A stretch of 64,000 nucleotides of DNA, taken from Tubulanus polymorphus (Eukaryota > Nemertea > Palaeonemertea > Tubulaniformes > Tubulanidae). The stretch is from positions 25,346,485-25,410,484 of the forward strand of contig NC_134027.1 in NCBI RefSeq assembly GCF_964204645.1. The letters run 5' to 3'. This document shows positions 50,350 to 62,300 of the stretch, in pieces. The translations under genes were made by a program, and so were the position numbers. Position 1 is the stretch's first letter. Every line of letters begins with the position of its first letter. The notes beneath the pieces were generated by a model, which searched no databases, was not told where the DNA came from, and saw only the letters and a list, made by a program, of their open reading frames with translations.

Positions 50350-53328
50350 GCGGCAGAATGTACAAATTTTATTCATTTTTTACAACTGTACAAGTTCGTG
50401 ATGAATCGATGATAAAAGCTCGTACCTACTATATCTTACACGATCAAGCGTCGGGTTCTATTTACAAACATTTACAATTTCCGCAAAGAAAAAACAAATC
50501 CTCGACGAACTTTTTTTGCCGACGAATAAATAATTATTGATTAATCGCGATAATAATTTTATGTAGGAGTAGGTTTTCGATCGGAACTGAAAAATTTTTG
50601 CATGATTAGAAAATCCTTTTTTTCAAAAAGAAGAAAATAGTTTTCGCCGAGCACGACTCACTCGCCTGTGGCTCCTTCTCGGGAGTTAATTAATTATCAA
50701 TCAATTTACAAATAATCAATTAATCAACACCGCTTTATCAAATGCTTGCAGTTTCTTTTTCAATACATGAAATAGATTTTAACACAGGAACCAACAATGC
50801 CATAAGAGATCTAAAATTTCTAATTGCTGATTTTCACATGAATTTAATAAAACTGCCCAATCTACAGCCTGAACCACTCCATCATACATTCAGAGATCCA
50901 GGACAATCAGTTTCTTATTAAAATGTTCAATGTCAGGTGTTTGTAGTTAATTTTCAATCAGAAAATGTCACAAGTGGACGATCAAGGGTGGAACGGGGTC
51001 CAGACTGCAGATTGATGCAACCTACATTAAGTTCAAAGTATTTTTGATTCCTTTTCCCTCGTTGAAGTAGAGTACATTTAGTTTATGATCCAGTTAGAAA
51101 AACCACTTCATATAAATCAGTCTGATCTAATCATAAACTGCATTAGAATATACAATTTCCAACAAACCGGGATGCATTTCACTATTAATACCTAATCATC
51201 TGGATAAGTATAGTATCAATCATTGTATAATAGTGACATCATTGTTGTGTGCTTTCAATATACGCACAGCAAGGAGCCACCCACTGTGTAGGCTGTTAGC
51301 ACTAGGAGCCACCCTCAACATGGAAAATACTAGGAGCTACCCACAGTGCAAGTATAATGTTGGGAGTCAACCTCAGAGCAGGCAGACAGTAGTAGGAGCC
51401 ACCCGGTATAGGTTCATGTGGTACTAGGAGCCACCCAAGGTAAACCGACAACCTACAGCGCAGGTACACAATACGAACCACCCTCAGTAGTAGGTTATGT
51501 AGGAGCAACCCATAGCACAGACGGACAACACATCTCTACGAGATAAACAACAAATCTGACCGACCACACGTCTTCTGTTCGCATACAGAAACCTGTAACA
51601 ACCAATCGATAACAGATTCAAGATCTCCTCTCTCCAACCCTTCTAGTGAAATATCATAAATTAACAAACACCTCAATTAAAGATTTGTTTTTTGATAACT
51701 CATCAAATCAACTCGTGTTTTATAAACCTTCTTTGTGATACAAATCTTTTTTGAACGAATGAATTTTTGTCTTCAAAGAATCGCTTCGAAAATGTTCTCA
51801 AATATGCCGATCGATTGTCAAAGCAGAATCGGTAGATTCACCAGAGAAAGAATCGAACGCTCTAGGCTAAAGGATCTATCACTTAATCTACATAAAATCT
51901 GTACAAGTAATGCATTTAACTGTCTACATAACACTGGCCGTAAATAATCAGTAAATAAAGTTAATCCTTTAAAAACGTCGACATTTCACACTCGACAAAA
52001 ACCACTTAGTGGATTTACGCAGTTCAACAGACAACAGACTTCTCTAATACCTAAATTCATTACGAAATTCGCTTTCATTTAACAACATTTCAAAGATTGA
52101 TACTCGAGTTATGCAGCAATAGGTTCAAAAAGAACCACAGTAGACTCGCCTCGCCTCGAATCCCGTGGAATATACTAACTGGAGCAGCAAGTGAATTCCA
52201 AGGCAGTTGGAGCGAAGATGGGTCATCATCGCATAAATTGGAGCGAGGAGCCGGATATTAAACGTTTTTCTATCCGGCGTATGCGACCATCCGAGGTAAT
52301 CGACTCTGTGTTAAGCGTGCAGTCTACTTTTCATAACAATTCAACTCCAGTTGTAGTGTAGTAGGACCAAACAATTCAAATAATCCAAACATTTTAGTCC
52401 TAAACACTTCAAAATTGATTGCAGAAAGCATGTTGCTACATATATCATACATTTTTTTTAGCAATAAATGGTTTAAGCCATTTTCAGAAGTCTGTGCTGT
52501 GAACATAACCTAGCTACAAATCCTGGGGCCGGTTGCGCAAAAATTAGTACGAGTTAAATAGTGGACAAACACTGGGGTGAAATGTGAATTTTCCACTGGT
52601 TTTCTTCAACAGGGTCCCTACAGATTGGTCGTTGCTGGATATAAGGAGATTTTCAAGGAGAAATTTTCAAATTTGGAGAAACTGTCTGCATCACTTTAAG
52701 ATCCCAATTACAGTAGACTCCTCCTAAATCAGTGCTGTTTATTTCAGTAAACCATTAATGCAGTGGTTTTATATGTCAATTACTAAACTAAACTTAGAAT
52801 TACCTAAACTCTGTTTAGAATTAAAATTACCTGAACTCTGTTTAGAATTAAAATACTTAACTCTGTTTAGAATTCGGTAACCGCCTAATTGATTTAAGAA
52901 AAAATCCTGATCCAAACTGTATTGATTGAGGCTTAGTTTACTGTACAACTAAAACTTTTCTAGATGCCTATTTCCCAAAATTGAAAGAGTTTTAGACGTT
53001 TTGCTCAAATCAAAGGAGTTTCAAGCACCTTAAAAAGCCCTTTCTGTTCAGAAGGTTTTATTCAGGAAATCAATGAGTTGTAAGGACCCTGTATAACTAA
53101 ATTTCGAGCCACTGACCCCGCCATACATCATTACACCATAATCATAGATTACATAAGGGTTATTCGTGTAAGCTGCAGCCAGCACAGCCTCTCTCATCTC
53201 TCTCTCATCTCTCATCACTGAAGAATTCGTTCGGGAACCAGCCCCACGCACCCAGGAGGAGAACAGCACAATATTTGGCAGTATTCCGAGCTATAAACGA
53301 TCTCTCGATTACGCGATTATTTCCGCGA
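50350..53328 (-). other. TAF4 3' UTR (inferred) and spacer
   Basis: No exon is found on either strand. A minus-strand AATAAA (complement of 50368-50373) could end a TAF4 3' UTR of about 3 kb. The stretch includes a degenerate AGGAGCCACCC repeat at 51260-51510. Confidence 0.35.
51260..51510. repeat. Degenerate TAGGAGCCACCC repeat
   Basis: Seven or so copies of (T)AGGAGCCACCC spaced 30-45 bases apart with diverged sequence between them. Confidence 0.65.
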
Positions 53329-56300
53329 TCATTTTAGAAATGCCTTGTATAACGTATTGGACTTGGTGCTTTCGCGCTCCTGTTCCATCAGAAACAACAG
53401 ATCCCTGAGATTGACTCGTCGAATTCTTGGACGTAAACTCATCTGCAAAATAAATGAAACACGATGTAATTTCTAACAAGTATAATTTCTTCAGAAATCT
53501 AGGGGCCAGGAAGGGCGATAGTTATGACAAGCCTGAGCGACAAACTTCTGAACCCAGTTCCAACATTTCTGGGCTTAAGTTTGACTAGGCTAAAAACAAT
53601 TGCAAAAGAACTCACTTTAGCTCGAAATTTTTAGATTTCAAATCAACTCAAATTTCCAAACTTTCTAACTTTGCATCGGCAAGGAGATAATCACTGGGCC
53701 ATGGAATTATGCATGAATTTCGTGATCAGAAGAAAAAATGCTTACCGGTCGTTGGGATGAACCAGGGGTACCAGAACCAAATGCACTTCCAACAGCACTC
53801 TACGTAGAAAAATAGAATAAAATACGTTCATTCACATAAACCACATCAGGAATCAGTTGTTGCGATTAAGACAGATAACCTATGGTTGATGGTAATGTGT
53901 GCAGCACTGGCTATCCTACTAGATGGCGTGTAGGTCTACATCGATAAGACAACTCAAGAAAAAATTAAGCTCATAATAATTTTCTGCCTCCCACATCAGA
54001 AGTTGGGCAAATCACGACTTTCAATAAACTCAGATTGATTTTAGGGGTTCATCAGCACAATTTCTCATTCGTCATTCATAGAATTTGAGAAATTATGGAT
54101 AGATTAAATTGAATCTGGGAAGAGATCAGACATCGGTGTCCGAATGCACACTATGCGACACCTGGTGGATCCTCGCTTGCCGCAGTCGAATATAGAGCCC
54201 TGATCAGTAGAGGGACAGGTATGTGTTTGCTGATGTTTTTTTCTTACCGAACTCGATTCTCCCGTCGTGTCAATTTTTCGTTTTTTCCGCGGACCAATAG
54301 CTGCCAACGCCGTTAGATTAGCCTCCCTCTGACGAGTCTCCTCCATTTCCATTTGCTGCATCTGAAAAAACACGAGCAATTTCCGGGTAAAAACTGATCA
54401 TTTGTAATTGTATTAGAAAATGGGGATCAGGGGATTCTATTTTTCATTCTGAGAGTTGGATTTCACATTATCTTCACACAACACGACGTGATAGATCACG
54501 GACTCAAATGAACGAACCTCTTTAGCTTTTTGTTTTAATTTCAGCTGTTCGGGGTCTTCGTGTTTCGAACGACTCTGAAATTATGAATAAAACATCATTA
54601 GATATAATTGCAAAATTTTACCAAATTCCCTGATTTTTCTGATTCCCTCAAGTTTTCCAGGTTTTTTCTGCAAAATTTATCGAATTCCCTGAGTTTCCGT
54701 GATTTTTTCAAGATTTCTCTGATTCCCTGAGTTTTTCAGGTTTACCAAGTCAATGGCAATTTACAGGTGTAATTTCCTTGCAGTCATTTGCCTGATATCC
54801 AATAGATGTCGCTACTCTTCATTCAAAACAAACTTGGCGACTGCGCAAGGTGGAATATTTACAGGTGACAATCGTGAATTGTGTGCAATTAATCAAAAAC
54901 CTCAGATTACTGCAAAAACAATTCAAACCGAAAAGTCAAACAAATCAATTTGTAAGATTGCAGAAATCCGTACCTTCGCAGCTCGTAATAGTTTTTCACG
55001 TTCGTGTTCTTCGTGTCGTTTTTTCTCTAGTTTATCCAATTCGTCGACGAACTTTAATTGAGATTTCACTTCGCTGGTCGCCTCGTAACGTTGATCAATC
55101 TGAATCCAAAAAAAAAATTCATCATATTTCACGATCGTTCAATCGTCGACACTTGTTTCGGTTTGCAATTAACATCCGTTTAATCGTATTGAAATTTATC
55201 AGGATTTAAAGCAGTCCAAAGTCAGCACTTTTAGCTGAACGCAAAAACGAATTCTCGGTATTTTCCTGAATGAATAAGTCATGAAATACGAACATGCATT
55301 TGCGTTCAAATTCTAGAGTTCTTTTCATAAGAAACAACCACTTTGATATAGAGAGAAATCCCACAATAAATAAGCCAAAAATGCAAAGTTCTTTAATAGA
55401 AATCTATATACATTTGAGCAACGTTTCGGCTAAAGACTATTAGCCATCATCAGGCGACACCTGATGACGGCTCTATTGAGTAGAAACGTTGCTCAATCTA
55501 CAAACACTTTTACTATCGAAGAACTTATCATCTTAATGGCTGAATTATTGTGGATTTTTCCTCGTATATTCATCTGACACGGTTATTGTGTATCACCTCG
55601 ACCTAACCACATTACCAAAATTTCAGGGGGTTCACTTACTTTGTATATTTCTAATCTATGTTCAGCTATAACTGATAACCGTTCTAGTAAATTGCGCAAT
55701 CGCTCTTGAGTCGCGTGTGACACTAAATGAGCGACCTCAGGAGGCACGTCTGTTATACCGTGTTTTTGAGCTGTAATCAAAGAAATTTCAAATTTATTCC
55801 ATGTTAATCTATTTTGGTAAAATCTGTTTTACAGTATGGGCTAGATCACATATGTACAGCAAACTGTCTCGTACTCGGTAGCGTTCTAAATATTTCACAC
55901 AGTTCAGAATCAGGGAACTCATTAGCGCAGAGATTGCCACATATATTTCACCGAGTTGAGATTCAGAGAACTTATAAGCGCTGAGATTGCTGCATATAGT
56001 TCACCGAGTTGAGAATCAGGGAACTCATTAGCGCAGAGATTGCTGCATATATTTCACTGAGTTGAGAATCAGGGAACTTATAAGCGCTGAGATTGCTACA
56101 TATATTTCACCGAGTTGAGAATCAGGGAACTTATAAGCGCTGAGATTGCTGCATATATTTCACTGAGTTGAGAATCAGGGAACCTATAAGCGCTGAGATT
56201 GCTGCATATAGTTCACCGAGTTGAGAATCAGGGAACTCATTAGCGCAGAGATTGCTGCATACATTTCACTGAGTTGAGAATCAGGAAACTGCTGTGAGAC

Positions 56301-59300
56301 TGCTGTGAATATTTCACTGAGTTGAGAATCAGGGAACCTATAAGCGCTGAGATTGCTGCATATATTTCACCGAGTTGAGAATCAGGAAACCTATAAGCGC
56401 TGAGATTGCTGCATATAGTTCACCGAGTTGAGAATCAATGAACTCTAAAGAGTCAGCACCAAAAATCCGAGGAAAAGGTATCTTTTTAGTGAAATTCACT
56501 GAGTTGACAAGTACCGAGTAAGGAACAGTCTACTGCATATTGCATTCTGTAGTACGTAATATATTCTGTAATATGTATACGGTGATAATAATGTATGCGT
56601 GTATTACCTGCTGCCATGATACGTTTAAGTAAAGGTCCGTGATTGAGGAAGTATTCATCTTTACAAGAACGTACTTGAGTAGTTAATATATCGCTACCGG
56701 CTGATAATATATTACGACTCTCCTCTATAATATTAACGCCGCCCATTGCTGCCACATCGTTGATATCATCGTCATCTCTGAATTAAATACAATATCAGAA
56801 GGTGAAAAACATGTTTTTATTCGGTTAGTGACAGTTAAGACAAGTGACAGGGTCTCGGGGTGGCCACTTTTATTTGACTGGCTTTTTCCCCCGACTTATC
56901 ACTTTTTGACATGTGGATTTTTTCCCTGACTTGACTGACTAAGAATCCAATCATTTAACACAGTCAAATACCTAAAACATAGAAGGAAACTGTTCGATTG
57001 TGACTATTTCCTGACATGTAAGTTGTTTTCCCTGACTCGATCTGCTAAGAATCTAATCCAATACAGTCAAATAGGCAAGACATAGATGGGACGCACAAGC
57101 AGGCAATTTTTACAAAATTCCCCAACTTTTCCCTGATGTCCCGGTAAGTGCCCACCTTGTTTTTTATTTGGTTCGTTTCCATTAGACTGTCTGTATTTCA
57201 ATTCAGATTCCCTGAGAGATTCCCCGAGTGAATCAGAGAAAATCTCTAGGTTTAAAATGTTACAATTATTCATTCTTAAGTGAATCATGTACTGATTAAG
57301 AAACACATGATCAATAGCATTATCCAAATTACCTGGGGCCGGTTGCACAGTCATCCAAAAGTGGTCTTAAATCTTAAGATTGGTCTTAAGTTGTTAGATT
57401 GGCTATAGAACTAAGTTGGTCTTAGAATCGTCTTAAGTCTAAGCCCTGACTATGGAACCGGCCCCCTAGAAATTTCTCAGGGTGGCTACTGACCTGGGGC
57501 CAGTTGCATAGTCGTGACTTAAGCCCAAAAGTGGTCTTAATCTTAAGACTGGTCTTAAGTTGTTAGATTGGCTATAGAACTAAGTTGGTCTTAGGCTGGT
57601 CTTAAGTCTAAGCCATGACTATGCAACCGGGCCCTGAGTTTTCCAGGTTTTGGTAAAATTTGTCAAATTCCCTGATTTTCTCGAGTTTTTCCAGGTCAGT
57701 GGCGCCACCCTGTTTTCATTACCGCACCCTGATTGGATTGTAGAAAATGAAGCTTCACTTACTTGAGAGGGTCGTATTTTTTCACGCGACTCGCCGCCGC
57801 GCTGGACGATGACGACGATGGTGGAGGGGACTTGAATAGAGTTTTGTTCAGACCAGCAGCAGCAGCAGTGTGAGAATGATGGTGGTGATGCGGTTTCAAC
57901 ACGCGCGGCGTTTGTAACGTGGTCGGTATCTACAATAACACGAGACATAGAAGAATTATTGATAACGATTATCGATGAAACACTACGTTAAGAGTCATAT
58001 AAAACAACCCACAATGAGACAATCTGTTACACTCGCGCTCCCGATAGATTTCTATCCCTCTTCAGAGATTTATTTCATTTAAAAACTTCTAAATAAATCT
58101 ATGAAGTTGAATAGAAGTTATCTATCCAAAATATCAGTGTGACAGTCTTTTTGTTGCAGTTCTTTTATATTATGGGTTTTTATAGATAGAACTTCATAGA
58201 CTGTGAAGATTGCTGATTGAAGATGATATCAAAATCCCACATAATGTTTGCTCGCGCTGGGAGTTTATCAAACCAATCGAACAGTTTTCCTGAAAATGAC
58301 TTCATATTGAATTCAGGATAAAGTCGAATGAACATCAACCCGAGGAAACATTTCAGGCTCCTTTTGTTCTTTAAGCGTCTTTTTATCGAAACTTTCAGGA
58401 TTAATATCAGTTATCCCACCAGTATCTGGTATTATGTCATATCTAGATCGTTTAATAAACCCGAGATCTATCGTTCCAGTCTATTCTAACAATATCTAAT
58501 GCAATGACACACCTGACGATGATCTCTAGTGTGAGATTTTTTGAATAAATAAATTCTCGATTTTAAAATTCTTTTAATTTGTACATAGTGGGTTTTTATC
58601 TTATTATCTGTTCACCACGTTTGAGTGTGGTTATCCTACTACTGAACTGTAATAAAGGTTGTCCAAGGTATAACATTCTGCAATCAATTCATATTCAACT
58701 TTCAACTTTGAACTGAATTTGTTCATTTTTGAAAGTAATATTAGACGTGTGCTCTCTTACCTGACCCATCGTGGTTGTCATTTTTGGCATCGGAGAGCGA
58801 TATTTCGGAGGTCGAACGCCTTCGATTTCCATTTTACCATTCGCGAGCGACGATCGCAGCAACGGCAAACTTTTCTATAAATATCGAGAATTGATAATAA
58901 TAATTACAAAATTTATATTTTACTGAGGGATCATTCATTAATTACGTAGGCATAAAATTTGAATTTTTCAACCCCCTCCCCTTGCACGCAAAATCGGCTA
59001 TTTTTTCATATACATTAAGCATTACAGTACGCAATCGCCCTGACCCCCTCCCCTAATGCGTACGTAATAAATGAATGATCCTCGAGGTATTTTACTTGGA
59101 CGTCATTTTCCATTAGTTCAGGGTGAAACCAAAAATACATGTGTATTTTTGGTGAAACTGAATATATTAAGAATGTTGTTAGTTCAGGGTGGAAAAATCA
59201 TTGAATTTGAACTGAAATTAAGAATGTTGTAAAAGGGCGATTGCGGCTTACGAAAGAGGAACTTACTTTAAGAAACGGCACTAAATAAGGTTGAGGGTTC

Positions 59301-62300
59301 GATTTTAGTTCGATTTGAAGTTGCGTTGTAAACGTTTCCGGTTCGACTTGGCCGTCCTAGGAAAAAAAAACAACGAAAAAAATATCTCATTAAAAGATCC
59401 AGTTCTTGACAGAGGAACGCTCTTTATTCTCCGACCTGGAAAGAAAATAACCCCTGCAGTTGGAACATACTTTGGTAGACTGCGCCTATCACCGAGCCTG
59501 GGACGACAAATTCATGTCACGATCCATCGTGCAATTAATTGAAACCCAGAGAAAAAATGGAAACTAGAAACAATTGAAGCCTACAAGGGGGGTCAATCTT
59601 TCCATGAATGATCCAAATAAAGTGCGTTCTCAGGGTTTCCAGAAGTAAGGCCAGGACAAAAAGAAGTACTAAGAAGGACTTTTTCGGCAATTTTAGACCC
59701 AAAAGGAAGGACTTCTTGACTGAAAAGAAGTACTTTCCAGCAAAATTAGGACCCATAAAGAAGCATTTTCGTAACATTTTCACCAAGAAAATAATATACA
59801 TTGCAGCTCAATTTTTCCTATTCAAACCGACAAAATATTCAACTTAATCTTAATGAAAATTGTCTTTTTGAAAATTTCCGTACAGACAACTTAATCCAAT
59901 ATACATAGATATATTCAATACATTTCTACTCTATTCCTGAAGATCTAGAATTAGAGTTGGTTCCACATTTGAGATCTTGAGTTAAACTCTTTAAAAACAA
60001 ACTAATTTTACAGCTGAGTTAACTCTCAATCGGAACTGTGGAACTGGGTCAGGGGGATGCGGCGCTGTTTTTGATGATACTTACTATTAAACCCTGTATT
60101 AGATTTTTCACGTTTTCCACTGTCTGTTTAGGTTGACTAGATGCTAATTTGATCAACGTCGTCAGAAAATTCTTGCATTTCTTGACGTTTTCGATTTCCG
60201 CGACGTGTGGCTTATGATCTGAAAATTTTTGAAAAACAGAAACAAAAACATTTTATAGATTTTTCATTAAAAAAAAAAACTCAGGAATTTTCACTGTTAT
60301 TCCTGTCACAGTTTTATAGATTATTGACCACAATCTTCGACCGATTCAAATATAATTTCTCAAGTTTTAAAAAGAGCTTCCTCAACTTGGCAGATGGCAT
60401 AAAAAGGGTATCAACATATTCTCAGACACTATGCTTGAATTTTTACACTTTTTCGGAATTTTTTCCCACAATTTTTTAAGCAGACATCCCCCCCCCCAGT
60501 TGTCAAAAGTTGTCAAATTTGTCACAACCACTTAACCCTTGTTATTATTTTCAGAGATGAATTACAACAATTGGTAAAATGAACATGGTATATAGGCCTA
60601 GTTGTAAAGCATGGCTAAGGTTACGAAACAAGAAAATTTCATTCACTTTCTAAAATCTAGTATCAATTCAATACTTACGGGCAGAATAACTATGGCTACT
60701 TTGCACGCTGGGCTGTCCCACGTGGGGCTGCATACCCGGAGGCCCGGGCGTGCGGGCTGCTATTGGCTGCGGTGTAGATGATGGAATGGTATGGACATTT
60801 TGTTGGCTACCGGGAGGCTAGAAAAAGAAACAAAATATCCAATTTACACAAGTTTGCTAAAAAGGCTTTAAAAACTTTTTCATGGCCTTCAATGTCAAGA
60901 AATACCCATCGGACAAATAATATTCAGGGTTTTATGAAAAAGTTTTAATGGTCAAGTTGGTCAATTTTTGTCTTCATTCATAGTTTACAGTCCATCTAGT
61001 ACAGGATGGCCACTTAATTTGACTTGCTTTTCCCCTCACTGTTTTCCCTGACTTGAACTACTAAGAATCCAATCAATTAACACAGTCCAATACTTAAGAT
61101 TTAGACATAGAAACTGCTCAATTCTATATGCAATCTAGCAATCTCAACAAATTTCCCTGACTTTTTCCCCGATTTTTTCTTAATTAAAGAAAAGAAAATT
61201 AACAGACTTTATCCTGATTTTTAGGTAAGTGGCCATCCAGCAGATTTCGACCGCAATTATTTTTTCGGAATGATAAAAAAATGTCACTTACTTTGAGAGC
61301 AGTTTGTATTTTATAAGTCGCCGGTCCGGGAGTCATAGGCATCGTCGACGACGACGACTGACCCGGTACCGGATTGTGAAGTACGGTCACGATTTGACCG
61401 GCTTCGTTTTTAATGACGACCATTCCACCGGCCGGCGCTTGTAGACCTGCCGGTAACGTAATCGTATTCTGAAAATATACGCAAACGTTTCATCATCAAA
61501 AAATAAAACGCTTCAAATCCGAGTCAGTTGTAAATAAATGTAAATTGCTAGAATTTGAAACGGTAAAATCTTAAAAATTAGTTAACCCTCATTGTGCGAT
61601 GTAATCAGAAGTAAACTTTGTTCTAATCTTATTTTTCACTCTTAATTTTTTGGCCAGAAGCCGGAGCGGATCAAGGAGCAAATATAGAAAAATACATGCG
61701 ACAGGTCCTTTTTCGGGCAGAAATTGGTCTTTTCAAGATCGACAAAAATTGCGCCTTTTCGACATGAAGCGTCGTTGAATTAAAAAGGCAATCAGAAGAC
61801 CCCCCTGGAAGACCACCTGGATCTACACAAGAAACAAAAAATAACCCACCATCAGGGGAAAAACAGTTACGAAAATGAGTTGAAAACCGTTCATCACTTT
61901 CATAGGTTTCCTTTTGATTGTTTTTTTTTTTTTTCAGTTTGTAAAATGAATTATCCGCAAATTGTAACATTTATAAGTGGATTTCACACTCAAAAAGTCG
62001 TTTAATTTCACCAAAAATTCAAGAGAAACAAATCATCAAGTTATTTTGCTTCAGAGAAAAACATTTCTCAGATTCAAATCTTTGCACATGACTGGAGGTG
62101 GAGCCACTAGCTAGTCTAGATTAAAACAAGTTACAAACTGCAACATATTCAAAACTTCTACGCGCGAGATCAAATCAAATTACCGTACTCAAAATGGTTT
62201 AATCAGATGGATTAAAATCAATGGATTAATTAAACCTAGCACTCAATGAATTACACAGTTCTGAGTAAGTTAACCCTTCAAGTTAATTCAGATATTTTCA

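Noticed and set aside
55890-56450. CRISPR-like array of regularly spaced repeats
   Set aside because: Units are contiguous tandem copies without unique spacers, in a eukaryotic intron; it is a minisatellite.
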